Source: Betaproteobacteria bacterium (GTDB lineage Bacteria; Pseudomonadota; Gammaproteobacteria; Burkholderiales; Usitatibacteraceae). Taken from it: a stretch of 64,000 nt of DNA. Of the stretch, positions 18,993 to 26,971 are shown one piece after another (position 1 is the first letter of the stretch; every line of letters begins with the position of its first letter). Position numbers and translations under genes: made by a program. The notes below the pieces were generated by a model. The model ran no database searches. It was not told the DNA's origin and was given only the letters and a program-made list of their open reading frames with translations. Where the stretch lies: contig JAEUMY010000017.1 in the NCBI GenBank assembly GCA_016791265.1, forward strand, positions 124,001 to 188,000, read 5' to 3'.

Positions 18993-19393
18993 ATGCCGCA
19001 TCAGACTCAGACGAATCCCGACATGCAAAGCTGCATTGCAGCTTGTACCGAGTGCCACAATATCTGCCTCCAAATGGCCATGACGCATTGCCTGCAGTTG
19101 GGGGCAAGCACGTTGAAGAAGAGCATTTCAAACTCATGATGAATTGCGCGGAGCTTTGCCAGGTCGCCGGCAATTTCCTGCTCACCCAGTCGCCCTTGCA
19201 TGGCGCCGTGTGTGGAGCCTGCGCGGAAGTCTGCAACGCCTGCGCGCAAAGTTGTGAGGAGGTAGGCGACATGGACGAGTGTGTGAAAGTGTGCCGAGAC
19301 TGTGCGGACAGTTGCGAGCAGATGGCGACCTCCGCAGGACTGAAGGGAGCGGCGTCCAACAAGACGAAGCGGGCCGGCGCGGATCGGCATTGA
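18993..19393 (+). pseudogene. csp: copper storage protein Csp (four-helix-bundle, DUF326), frameshifted
   Basis: ATG 18993 follows AGGAGA by 5 bases and opens a typical Csp (MPHQTQTNPDMQSCIAACTE, repeated CxxxC and CxxC). After codon 37 the frame breaks at a run of five G (19100-19104): the next residues continue perfectly in the -1 frame as GKHVEEEHFKLMMNCAELC up to 19393. One extra G would restore a 133-residue protein with about 13 Cys. There is no Tat signal, so it is of the cytosolic Csp3 type that stores many Cu(I) ions. As written, translation stops at 19139. A sequencing error in the homopolymer is as likely as a true mutation. Confidence 0.85.
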
Positions 19394-19403
19394 GAAATTC
19401 CGC

Positions 19404-19434
19404 TTGACCTTCCCCTTGGGGGAGGGTTTATCGT
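19404..19434 (+). promoter_or_regulatory. CueR-type copper-responsive promoter
   Basis: TTGACC (-35, 19404-19409), a 19-base spacer and TATCGT (-10). The spacer region contains an almost perfect dyad: ACCTTCCCC, three bases, GGGGAGGGT (19407-19427, one mismatch). This is the classical operator of CueR-like MerR regulators and lies 80 bases before the first gene of the forward copper operon. No cueR gene is present in the window. Confidence 0.85.
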
Positions 19435-19515
19435 AGGCAATGTCGCTCGATGCCGTTTTCACGGGCCGGGCGGCGGACGGAACCAATTCTCTGTCACAAT
19501 GGTCACTACACCATC

Positions 19516-19884
19516 ATGAAATTCCTGCGCAAACTGGCATTGTTGTGGTTGCTGGCCTGGCTCCCGATCTCGGGCGTCATGGCAGCCACTATGCCGTTTT
19601 GTGCGCAAGGCATGATGGGGGCCATGCAACTGGCCCAGTCTGACGGGATGCAGGCGGACGAGTCCCAGAGCTCGTCGCACTGCGATCCGTCCAAGCGCGG
19701 CGCTCCGCAGGTCAGTTGCGAACATTGCGACCTCTGCCACATCGCTGGTGCGATCCTGCCACCGTCGATGGCCTCCACCGGCGGTGCGGTCCCGCCGCTC
19801 GACCCTGCTGACACCAGCCGGGCCGACTTCTCGTCGTTCTTCCCCGATCTCCTGCCTCGACCTCCTGCACGGCCCCAGGCTTAG
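19516..19884 (+). CDS. small exported Cys/His-rich protein, first gene of the copper operon
   Basis: A 122-residue protein with a signal peptide (about 1-25, ISGVMAA), a Met-rich stretch (CAQGMMGAMQLAQSDGMQ) and a Cys/His cluster (SCEHCDLCHIAGAILPP) resembling DUF2946-type proteins found in copper loci. Start 19516 puts the signal peptide first. It lies directly downstream of the CueR-type promoter, so it should be strongly copper-induced. Periplasmic copper binding is an inference from composition. Confidence 0.65.
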   Translation: MKFLRKLALLWLLAWLPISGVMAATMPFCAQGMMGAMQLAQSDGMQADESQSSSHCDPSKRGAPQVSCEHCDLCHIAGAILPPSMASTGGAVPPLDPADTSRADFSSFFPDLLPRPPARPQA

Positions 19885-19986
19885 CGCCTGGGAGTTCGAT
19901 CTGCGCGCGCATCGGTAGTAGCGGCTAAGCCGCTTTAGCTGTCGCACGCCGTCTCCCAGGGTTTACGTGACCCTTTGGAGACCTTC

Positions 19987-20319
19987 ATGATTTCTCGATT
20001 CTGTATTTGCCTGGCCCCTGTCGCATTACTTGTGACGACAACCGTGTCGGCCCAGCAACATGCCCACCACGGTGGACAACCGACGAAGACCGCTGACACG
20101 CCACAACCGGTGGCCTCAGTCGCCCCGAGCGTGGGCTATACCTCGGCTTTCCAGGACTACCAGCGTTTCCGGCTCGACGAGCCCATGGTCGACTGGCGCC
20201 GCATCAACGACGACATGGCGGGCTTGGGCGGCCATGCCGGCCATCTCCGTGGCACTGCTCTCCCGGCTGAGACCAAGCCCAAGGCGGTCAATCACTCGCA
20301 GCACGGAGGTAAGCCGTGA
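19987..20319 (+). CDS. small periplasmic His-rich protein
   Basis: A 110-residue protein with a signal peptide (about 1-22, TVSAQQ) and His clusters at both ends of the mature part (HAHHGG near the N terminus, HSQHGG near the C terminus) around a polar centre (YTSAFQDYQRFRLDEPMVDWRRIND). Proteins with this centre are commonly found directly upstream of TolC-like genes in copper operons. GGAG lies about 7 bases before the ATG, and the stop overlaps the next start (GTGA). A metal-binding or pump-accessory role is likely but unproven. Confidence 0.7.
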   Translation: MISRFCICLAPVALLVTTTVSAQQHAHHGGQPTKTADTPQPVASVAPSVGYTSAFQDYQRFRLDEPMVDWRRINDDMAGLGGHAGHLRGTALPAETKPKAVNHSQHGGKP

Positions 20320-21728
20320 GCCCGCGCATTGCGACCACAGTTGTTGCCGCGCTGCTCCTGGTCGGCTGCACGACGACCGGTGTAGACCGCACCATCGATG
20401 CGGCGGCTACCCTTGCCAAGAATGAGTTTGGCGCACTGTCCGCCTGGAACGCTACCGAGACCGCACAGCGCGACGCCAAGGCGGATGCCGATCAGCGGCT
20501 CGCCAAACCGCTCACCGCGGATGATGCCGTTGCCATTGCGCTCCGCTACAGCCCGGCCTATCAGGCACTCCTGTCGGACGCTGCTGCGGCCTCCGCGCAA
20601 GCCGCCCAATCGGGACGGATCACCAATCCGGTATTCACTTTCGAGCGTCTGGCGCGCCGCGAGGAAGGAGGCATCGACCTCGACATCGGCCGCATGATCG
20701 CGGTGCCGCTCCTGGACTTGCTGTTCCTCCCGTCCCGCCTGGAAGTGGCCAAGGCCCGCCAGGACCGCGCGGCCCTGCAAGCCGCCAGCGCGTCCCTAGA
20801 AACTGCGACGAATGCCCGCCTGGCGTGGGTGCGCGCCGTGGCTGCACAGCAGTCGGTTCTCTACTTTGAACAAGTGAAACAGGCGGCCGAATCGGGTGCT
20901 GAACTCGCGCGCCGGATGCAGTCCGTCGGCAACTTCAGCAAATTGCAGCGCGCCCGCGAGCAGGCGTTCTACGCTGACGCATCGGCACAGCTGGCACGCG
21001 CCAAACAGGCGGCGCTCGCGACGCGAGAAGCGTTGGTGCGGACCCTTGGCCTCAATACCGAACAGGCCATGCAGCTGAAACTGCCCGACCGCCTGCCCGA
21101 TTTGCCGACGGCTGCGAAATCCGAACAGGACACGCAACGGGCATTGAGCGACCGTCTCGACGTGCGCCTTGCCACCCGTGATCTCGAAGCGCTCGCGAAA
21201 GCGCGCGGCTTGAACACGGTCACGAGCTATGTCGATGGCCTGCACATTGCCGGCGTACGCAACAGCGAATCGGGCAAGCCTCCGCAGAAGGGGTACGAAC
21301 TGGAGATCCCGCTGCCGCTCTTCGATTTTGGGGACGCGAAACGAGCCGCTGTCAAAGCCGAGTATCTCGCGGCATTGAACCGCACGGCGCAGGTGGCCGT
21401 GGACGCGCAATCCCAGGTGCGTGAGAGCTATGGCAGCTATAGAACCGCGTACGACCTGGCGGCGCACTACCGCGACGAGGTGGTCCCGCTCAGGAAGGCG
21501 ATCGCTGACGAGATGTTGCTCAAGTACAACGGCATGCTGATCGGCGTGTTCGAGTTGCTCGCCGACGCGCGCGAACAGATCGGTAGCGTGATTCTCGCCA
21601 TAGACGCTCAGCGCGACTTCTGGCTCGCCGACGCCGCATTGAAATCCACCCTGTTGGGCAAGCCCGCCGCCGGCGCCGCCATGGAGGCTAGCGCACGTTC
21701 CGCCGCCTCCAGCGGCGGTGGCCACTGA
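20316..21728 (+). CDS. TolC-family outer-membrane lipoprotein
   Basis: A 470-residue outer-membrane efflux protein beginning at GTG 20316 (GGAGG 5 bases upstream, 4-base overlap with the previous stop). The N terminus carries a lipobox, LLLVGC (Cys18). Two OEP helical repeats follow. This is the second TolC-like protein of the island; no RND pump or adaptor adjoins it, so it may work with the CusAB proteins or act in copper export together with the multicopper oxidase that follows. Confidence 0.88.
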   Translation: MSPRIATTVVAALLLVGCTTTGVDRTIDAAATLAKNEFGALSAWNATETAQRDAKADADQRLAKPLTADDAVAIALRYSPAYQALLSDAAAASAQAAQSGRITNPVFTFERLARREEGGIDLDIGRMIAVPLLDLLFLPSRLEVAKARQDRAALQAASASLETATNARLAWVRAVAAQQSVLYFEQVKQAAESGAELARRMQSVGNFSKLQRAREQAFYADASAQLARAKQAALATREALVRTLGLNTEQAMQLKLPDRLPDLPTAAKSEQDTQRALSDRLDVRLATRDLEALAKARGLNTVTSYVDGLHIAGVRNSESGKPPQKGYELEIPLPLFDFGDAKRAAVKAEYLAALNRTAQVAVDAQSQVRESYGSYRTAYDLAAHYRDEVVPLRKAIADEMLLKYNGMLIGVFELLADAREQIGSVILAIDAQRDFWLADAALKSTLLGKPAAGAAMEASARSAASSGGGH

Positions 21729-21744
21729 TTTCGAAGGATCACTC

Positions 21745-23166
21745 ATGACATCACGCAGACAATTTCTCGCAGGCACCGGGGTGCTCTTCGGAGCCGCCGC
21801 GGTGAGCAAGGCCGCCATGGGCGCTGTCCCCGAGGCCGCCACCACCACGAGTCCTCTTATGGCGCCACCGCTGTATCCCGGCGCGGGCCGGCCATATCGC
21901 CCGGTCGTGACGCTGAATGGCTGGACGCTCCCCTTTCGCATGAAGAACGGCTGGAAGGAGTTTCATCTGATCGCAGAGCCGGTGATTCGCGAAATCGCTC
22001 CCGGCATGAAGGCGCGCCTGTGGGGTTACAACGGTCAGTCACCTGGCCCTACGATCGAGGTCGTGGAAGGCGACAAGGTCCGCCTGTTTGTGACCAACAA
22101 GCTGCCGGAACACACCACGATCCATTGGCACGGCCAGCGCCTGCCCAATGGCATGGACGGCGTTGGCGGATTGAACCAACCGCAGATCAAGCCAGGTCAG
22201 ACCTTCGTCTACGAGTTCGAGGCTCGTCGGCCCGGCACCTTCATGTATCACCCGCATGCCGATGAAATGACCCAAATGGCCATGGGCATGATGGGATTCT
22301 GGGTCACCCACCCAAAGAATCCTGGAGCCACACCGGGCTACCGAGAGGCGGACCGAGACTTCTGCTTCCTGCTCAACGCCTACGACGTCGAGCCCGGCAG
22401 CGCAGTGCCCAAGGTGAACACCATGCTGGATTTCAACCTCTGGACCTGGAACTCACGCGCGTTTCCGGGCATCGACTCGCTGGTGGTGGGTCTCAACGAC
22501 CGCGTACGGATCCGTATCGGAAACCTCACCATGACCAACCATCCCATTCACCTGCATGGTCACGAGTTCGTGGTGGCGGGCACCGATGGCGGTTGGACAC
22601 CGCCCGGTTCGCGGTGGCCCGAAGTCACCACCGACGTGGCCGTAGGTCAAATGCGTGCGATCGAATTCGACGCCACCGAGCCCGGCGACTGGGCGTTTCA
22701 CTGCCACAAGTCGCACCACACCATGAATGCAATGGGCCATGACGTGCCCACGATGATCGGCGTGGACCATCGCGGCGTGGTCAATCAGATCAACAAGCTG
22801 ATCCCCGACTACATGGTGATGGGCGAACGCGGCATGGCCGACATGGGTGAGATGGAGATGCCGCTGCCGGACAACACGCTGCCGATGATGACGGGCCAGG
22901 GACAGTTTGGCCCCATCGAAATGGGCGGCATGTTCACCACCGTGAAAGTGCGGGAAGGCCTGAAGCGCGACGACTACAAGGACCCGGGACCGTACAAATT
23001 CCCCAAGGCCACTGTCGCCTATGAGTGGACCGGCGCATCGATGAATCCGGAACGCGCGCCGACCTCCCGAATGACCGACATTGACCCGGCGACTGGCAAG
23101 GGGATCGGGCGTCGCGAGGTCATCCTAGACGTCAAGAAGCCGTCGGGCCACGGCTCTCACCATTGA
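21745..23166 (+). CDS. Tat-exported multicopper oxidase
   Basis: A 473-residue multicopper oxidase. The N terminus is a twin-arginine signal (TSRRQFLAGTGVLFGAA). Copper ligand motifs appear in order: HWHG (type 2/3), HPH (FMYHPHAD), HPIHLHGHEF and HCHKSHHTMNAM, which supplies the type 1 Cys, His and Met. Met-rich stretches (MGERGMADMGEMEMPLPDN) near residue 370 resemble Cu(I)-binding inserts. It probably oxidises Cu(I) to less toxic Cu(II) in the periplasm. AAGGA lies upstream of the ATG and the gene follows the TolC-like gene by 16 bases. Confidence 0.93.
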   Translation: MTSRRQFLAGTGVLFGAAAVSKAAMGAVPEAATTTSPLMAPPLYPGAGRPYRPVVTLNGWTLPFRMKNGWKEFHLIAEPVIREIAPGMKARLWGYNGQSPGPTIEVVEGDKVRLFVTNKLPEHTTIHWHGQRLPNGMDGVGGLNQPQIKPGQTFVYEFEARRPGTFMYHPHADEMTQMAMGMMGFWVTHPKNPGATPGYREADRDFCFLLNAYDVEPGSAVPKVNTMLDFNLWTWNSRAFPGIDSLVVGLNDRVRIRIGNLTMTNHPIHLHGHEFVVAGTDGGWTPPGSRWPEVTTDVAVGQMRAIEFDATEPGDWAFHCHKSHHTMNAMGHDVPTMIGVDHRGVVNQINKLIPDYMVMGERGMADMGEMEMPLPDNTLPMMTGQGQFGPIEMGGMFTTVKVREGLKRDDYKDPGPYKFPKATVAYEWTGASMNPERAPTSRMTDIDPATGKGIGRREVILDVKKPSGHGSHH

Positions 23167-23178
23167 TGCATCGCCGCC

Positions 23179-23349
23179 ATGCCGCATTTCGCCTGGCTCA
23201 TCCTGCTCCTCCCGCTCGCGTGTGGTTGCGAGCGTTGCGACTGGAGCTGGGTCTGCTTTGGCGTGGCCGGCCTGCTTGCCGCCGCTCTGTTTTACGTGCT
23301 CGCGATCTCACGCGAGCTCATCAACCTTCTGCCTTTGCTCAAACGATAA
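23179..23349 (+). CDS. small Cys-containing membrane protein (56 aa)
   Basis: A 56-residue frame lies between the multicopper oxidase and the cupredoxin with 12- and 10-base gaps. It encodes a hydrophobic N-terminal segment ending in ACGCERCDWSWVC, then a second hydrophobic helix and a short basic tail. The first segment could be a lipoprotein signal (LACGC) or a membrane helix. Four closely spaced Cys suggest metal binding. The upstream ribosome binding site is weak, but position and composition favour a real gene. Confidence 0.55.
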   Translation: MPHFAWLILLLPLACGCERCDWSWVCFGVAGLLAAALFYVLAISRELINLLPLLKR

Positions 23350-23359
23350 GGAGAGTCTC

Positions 23360-23920
23360 ATGAAACGACGCATTTCCTCCGTAGCTGCGCTGCTGCTCAC
23401 CGCCATTTCCGCGCTGTATCTCGGTGTGGCAGCCGCCCACGGTACCGAAGATCACAAGAAACCCACCACCAAGAAGGCCATTTCGAAGGATGAGCATCCC
23501 TGGGGCCGCGAAGGTGACCCCAAGAAGGCCGTGCGGACCGTGGAAGTGGACATGAGCGATGCCATGCGTTTCACCCCGGACAAGCTGGAGGTGAAACAAG
23601 GGGACACGGTGAAGTTCGTCGTCAAGAACCGGGGCAAGGTCATGCACGAAATGGTGATCGGCACCGAGAAGGAACTGAAGGCCCATGCCGAGATGATGAA
23701 GAAGCATCCTGGCATGGAGCATGAGGAGCCCTACATGGCACACGTGAGCCCGGGAAAGAAGGAAGAGATCGTGTGGCAATTCACCAAGCCGGGTGATTTC
23801 ATGTTCGGTTGCCTCATTCCCGGTCACTTCGAGGCAGGCATGGTGGGCAAAATCACCGTGGCGGCCCTGAGCGCAAAGCCTGCTGCAAAGGCAGAGGGTC
23901 ATGCCCGCCATAAGCACTAA
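23360..23920 (+). CDS. periplasmic cupredoxin (plastocyanin/azurin-like)
   Basis: A 186-residue protein with a signal peptide (about 1-26, GVAAAHG), a Lys-rich linker and a cupredoxin domain from about residue 70. Type 1 copper ligands are visible: His in KVMHEMVIG, then Cys, His and Met in FGCLIPGHFEAGM. A Met/His insert (HAEMMKKHPGMEHEEPYMAH) lies between them and may hold Cu(I). The C terminus is His/Lys-rich. AAGGAG precedes the ATG. It probably shuttles copper to or from the multicopper oxidase. Its end overlaps the next gene by 20 bases. Confidence 0.92.
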   Translation: MKRRISSVAALLLTAISALYLGVAAAHGTEDHKKPTTKKAISKDEHPWGREGDPKKAVRTVEVDMSDAMRFTPDKLEVKQGDTVKFVVKNRGKVMHEMVIGTEKELKAHAEMMKKHPGMEHEEPYMAHVSPGKKEEIVWQFTKPGDFMFGCLIPGHFEAGMVGKITVAALSAKPAAKAEGHARHKH

Positions 23921-24371
23921 GCGCCGACTGTTGGCGTCTCTTCTGTTAGGCGCGGCGTGGGTGGCCGCGCCGGTTGCGTTCGCGGACGAAACGCCAGTCG
24001 TCGAGGTGTGGAAGGGACCCCAGTGCGTGTGCTGCCGCGACTGGATCAAGCACCTGGAGGCGAACGGCTTTCGGGTGAAGTCGCACGATACCGGCAATAC
24101 CACCATCCGCAAGCAACTCGGTATCCCGATGGAACTGGGCTCCTGCCATACGGCGCGTGTGGACCGCTATGCGATTGAAGGCCATGTGCCGGCCCGGGAG
24201 ATCACCCGGCTCATCAAAGAAGAACCCGCCGCCTTGGGGCTCGCGGTCCCGCGCATGCCGCTGGGTTCGCCGGGCATGGACGGACCTGCGTACGGCAACA
24301 AGCGTGACCCTTACGACGTCTTGCTGGTGACTCCAGAAGGCAAGACGACGGTTTATCAATCCTATCGTTGA
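23901..24371 (+). CDS. DUF411 (CopG-like) periplasmic metal-binding protein
   Basis: A 156-residue protein with a signal peptide (about 1-28, PVAFAD) followed by a thioredoxin-like DUF411 domain. Signature residues are the CVCC motif (GPQCVCCRDW), Met and Cys in PMELGSCHTA and the ENGF/VEGHVP block (here AIEGHVPAREI). CopG proteins of copper operons interconvert Cu(I) and Cu(II) bound at a Cys/Met cluster in the periplasm. It overlaps the cupredoxin gene by 20 bases and is followed 11 bases later by cusF. Confidence 0.9.
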   Translation: MPAISTKRRLLASLLLGAAWVAAPVAFADETPVVEVWKGPQCVCCRDWIKHLEANGFRVKSHDTGNTTIRKQLGIPMELGSCHTARVDRYAIEGHVPAREITRLIKEEPAALGLAVPRMPLGSPGMDGPAYGNKRDPYDVLLVTPEGKTTVYQSYR

Positions 24372-24382
24372 AAGGAAACATC

Positions 24383-24733
24383 ATGAAAAGACTCATCCCC
24401 ACTGCACTCGCTGGTTTGTTGATCGCTGTGGCTGCCCCAGCGATGGCAAGTGGCAAGCACGATCACGATCATGGCAAGCCGAAAGCCGCCTCAGAGGCCT
24501 CCAAATCAACGGAGATGGCGGAAGCGGAAGTGCGCAAGGTCGACAAGGAGCAAGGCAAAATCACCTTGAAGCACGGCGAGATCAAATCGCTCGACATGCC
24601 CGCCATGACCATGGTGTTCCGGGTGAAGGATGCGGCACTCTTGGACAAGGTGGTGGCAGGCGACAAGATCAAGTTCCAGGCTGAAAAGATCAACGGTGCC
24701 TTCACGGTCACCCACGCCGAAAAGATGAAGTAG
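24383..24733 (+). CDS. cusF: CusF-like periplasmic Cu(I)/Ag(I) chaperone
   Basis: A 116-residue protein with a signal peptide (about 1-22, PAMAS), a His/Asp-rich linker (GKHDHDHGK) and the small CusF beta-barrel. The site reads LKHGEIKSLDMPAMTMVF: His and both Met ligands are kept, but the Trp of E. coli CusF that stacks on the metal is replaced by Met, as in several homologues. The CusF domain fused to CusB in this island keeps Trp, so the two may differ in metal affinity or redox behaviour. AAAGGA precedes the ATG. Confidence 0.92.
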   Translation: MKRLIPTALAGLLIAVAAPAMASGKHDHDHGKPKAASEASKSTEMAEAEVRKVDKEQGKITLKHGEIKSLDMPAMTMVFRVKDAALLDKVVAGDKIKFQAEKINGAFTVTHAEKMK

Positions 24734-24739
24734 TCAAGG

Positions 24740-25393
24740 ATGCGCGAATCGCATCCCCCCGACCGTCAGCGCGCGGTGGAAAGCTATCGCACGCTGGCGC
24801 CGGGCTATGACGCGTCTTGCCGTTACATCGAAGGCGTCCGCAAGGACGCGGTCGAGTCCTTGCGTCTTGAAGCAGGAGAAACGGTGTTTGATGTCGCCTG
24901 TGGCACAGGAACGACCTTGATCGCTGTCGCCCACCAGGTGGGCCCCTTGGGCCATGCGGTCGGCATCGAACTGGTCCCCGACATGGCCGCCATCGCCAGA
25001 CGAAAGATTCAAGGTGCCGACGTGGCTACCCAGACCGTCTTGCACGAGTGCGCGGCCGAGGATTTTGAGAGCGATCGGCAAGCCGACGCGATGCTGTTTT
25101 GCTACACCCACGATGTGCTGCAATCGCCTCGCGCCGTGGCCAACCTGCTGGCGCACGCGAGGCCGGGCTGCCGCATCGCCGTCGTGGGGTGGCGCTGGCT
25201 GCCGTGGTCGTGGGGAGGTGTCATCAATCTCTTCAACGCCTGGCGGGCGCGCCGCTATCTCACCACTTACGCTGGGCTCGGCGATCCCTGCCATCTGTTG
25301 GCGCCTCACTTGAGCGGGTTTCGCATCGAAGCTCGCTATCATCTCGGGTCCAGTTACCGGGCCTATGGCACCGTTCCACTTCATCGCTCATGA
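24740..25393 (+). CDS. class I SAM-dependent methyltransferase
   Basis: A 217-residue methyltransferase with motif I VFDVACGTGTTL, an acidic residue after strand 2 (GIELVPDM) and a post-I pattern typical of UbiE-like enzymes. The C-terminal part has a Trp-rich hydrophobic segment (GWRWLPWSWGGVINLFNAWR) that may contact membrane or a hydrophobic substrate. It follows cusF by 6 bases and overlaps the next gene by 4, so it is firmly within the copper operon. Its substrate is unknown; modification of a lipid, quinone or small metal-binding molecule would fit the context. Confidence 0.85.
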   Translation: MRESHPPDRQRAVESYRTLAPGYDASCRYIEGVRKDAVESLRLEAGETVFDVACGTGTTLIAVAHQVGPLGHAVGIELVPDMAAIARRKIQGADVATQTVLHECAAEDFESDRQADAMLFCYTHDVLQSPRAVANLLAHARPGCRIAVVGWRWLPWSWGGVINLFNAWRARRYLTTYAGLGDPCHLLAPHLSGFRIEARYHLGSSYRAYGTVPLHRS

Positions 25394-26592
25394 CATTTCG
25401 CAAAAATCTTCTGCTAGTGCATCGCTGGACGGGCATCGTGCTCGCGACATTCCTGGTGCTGGCCGGCCTTACGGGATCGCTACTGGCGTTCCACCATGAG
25501 ATCGATGCTGTGCTGGTTCCCGAGCTGCACAGCGTCACGCCCACTGGCACGATGGCTAACCTAGACGACGTTGCCGCCCGCATCGAAGCGGCGCATCCGG
25601 GCCTGGTGGTGGGCTACTTCCTGTTTTCCGCAGCGGAAGGCAGCTCCATCCGCGCCATCATGAACACCGTCGAGGCGGCAGAGGCGGGGCGCCTGGATCG
25701 AGACAGTCCCAGGCCTTCCGAGGTCTACATCAATCCTCATTCCGGTGCGGTGCTGGGTACCCGCAATTGGGGTGAAGTCGGCCTCTCGCGCGCCCACCTT
25801 GTCCCGATGATCTATCGGTTCCACATGAGCCTGCTTCTCGGCAAGACCGGCCAGTGGATCATGGGCATCATCGCCGTGCTGTGGATGGCGACCATGATGG
25901 TGGGGGCCTTCCTTGCAGTGCCCCGGCTCCCGCATTTGCAGAAGGCATTCGTGATCAAGTGGCGGTCCAGTCGGGCGCGGATGCTCTTCGATCTGCACCG
26001 TAGCGTCGGCCTCATCGGCGGCGTGTTGCTGGTGGTGATTGCCTTCACCGGCCTTTACATGAATCTCCCCCAGGTCATCGAGCCTGCGGTTGCGGCGGTG
26101 TCCCCATTTTCCGAGCGGCCCGCGTCAGTGCGATCCACCGACCAGCGACGGGACAAGACCTGGCAGGTGGGATGGGATGCCGCGCTCGCCACCGCTCGGG
26201 CTGCCCACCCGGTTGATCCCATCGCAGGCATCGGCAAGATCGAGGCGCGCGGCTACTACCAGGTGAGATTCCTGCTTCCTGGCGACATCATGGACAGCGG
26301 CACGGTCCGCTACTTCGTGGACGGTCGGAACGGCCAACTGCTGGGTCACTTCAATCATCGGAGTGGCACGCTGGGCGACAAGATTCGGGTCTGGCAGTTT
26401 CCGCTGCACAGCGGACAGGGGCTCGGCATGCCCGGGCGGGTGCTGGTGCTGCTGATCGGACTGCTTCCGCCTCTGCTGGCGTTGAGCGGGCTATGGCTTT
26501 GGTTGCGCCGCCGCCGGCTGCGCCGTGCCGCCATGACCGAGACCGATGATTCTCCATCCTCCACTTATCCAACCACCAGGGAGTTCACATGA
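25390..26592 (+). CDS. PepSY-associated membrane protein
   Basis: A 400-residue protein starting MTFRKNLLLVHRWTGIVLATF, the classic first helix of the PepSY_TM family, with four predicted membrane helices and a periplasmic domain between helices 1-2 and 3-4. Conserved His in helices (VHRWTG, FDLHRSVG, FPLHSGQGLG) could ligate haem or metal; relatives act as membrane reductases, for example in iron or siderophore handling. Start and stop overlap neighbouring genes by 4 bases. In this operon it could supply electrons for periplasmic copper or for the neighbouring enzymes, which is inference. Confidence 0.88.
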   Translation: MTFRKNLLLVHRWTGIVLATFLVLAGLTGSLLAFHHEIDAVLVPELHSVTPTGTMANLDDVAARIEAAHPGLVVGYFLFSAAEGSSIRAIMNTVEAAEAGRLDRDSPRPSEVYINPHSGAVLGTRNWGEVGLSRAHLVPMIYRFHMSLLLGKTGQWIMGIIAVLWMATMMVGAFLAVPRLPHLQKAFVIKWRSSRARMLFDLHRSVGLIGGVLLVVIAFTGLYMNLPQVIEPAVAAVSPFSERPASVRSTDQRRDKTWQVGWDAALATARAAHPVDPIAGIGKIEARGYYQVRFLLPGDIMDSGTVRYFVDGRNGQLLGHFNHRSGTLGDKIRVWQFPLHSGQGLGMPGRVLVLLIGLLPPLLALSGLWLWLRRRRLRRAAMTETDDSPSSTYPTTREFT

Positions 26593-26960
26593 AAATCCGC
26601 CTAGCAGCGCTATGGGTATCGTTGGCAACCATCGGAGCGGCCAACGCGTCCGAACACATCGTCTGGATCAAGGACGGCAAGCACAGTGCGACCCACGACG
26701 TGGCTGCCGGCAAGTTGATCGAAGTCTGCGGAAACATCGCAGCCGGGGAGCGCTACGCCTGGAAATTCGATGCGAACGCCAAGGTGAATTTCGACATCCA
26801 TTATCACGTCGAGGATCTGCTCGGTAAGCCCGCAGTCCTTGAGCGGGTGCAGCAAGGTGCGTCAGTGTTCGAGGCGAAGAGCAAGCAGGACTACTGCTGG
26901 ACCTGGTACAACCGCAGCAAGGAACCGGTCAAGATCACGGTTCAAATCGCCAAGTCTTGA
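26589..26960 (+). CDS. periplasmic protein of unknown function, possibly GOLD-like
   Basis: A 123-residue protein with a signal peptide (about 1-20, ANASE). The mature domain is beta-rich; FDIHYHVEDL followed by FEAKSKQDYCWTWYNRSKEPVKITVQI resembles the beta-sandwich pattern of GOLD-type domains (a hydrophobic strand, an F-x-A block, an aromatic-Cys strand, N and a final strand). Two Cys could form a disulfide. It overlaps the PepSY gene by 4 bases. No function can be assigned beyond membership of the copper operon. Confidence 0.65.
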   Translation: MKIRLAALWVSLATIGAANASEHIVWIKDGKHSATHDVAAGKLIEVCGNIAAGERYAWKFDANAKVNFDIHYHVEDLLGKPAVLERVQQGASVFEAKSKQDYCWTWYNRSKEPVKITVQIAKS

Positions 26961-26971
26961 TGCGATAGATC

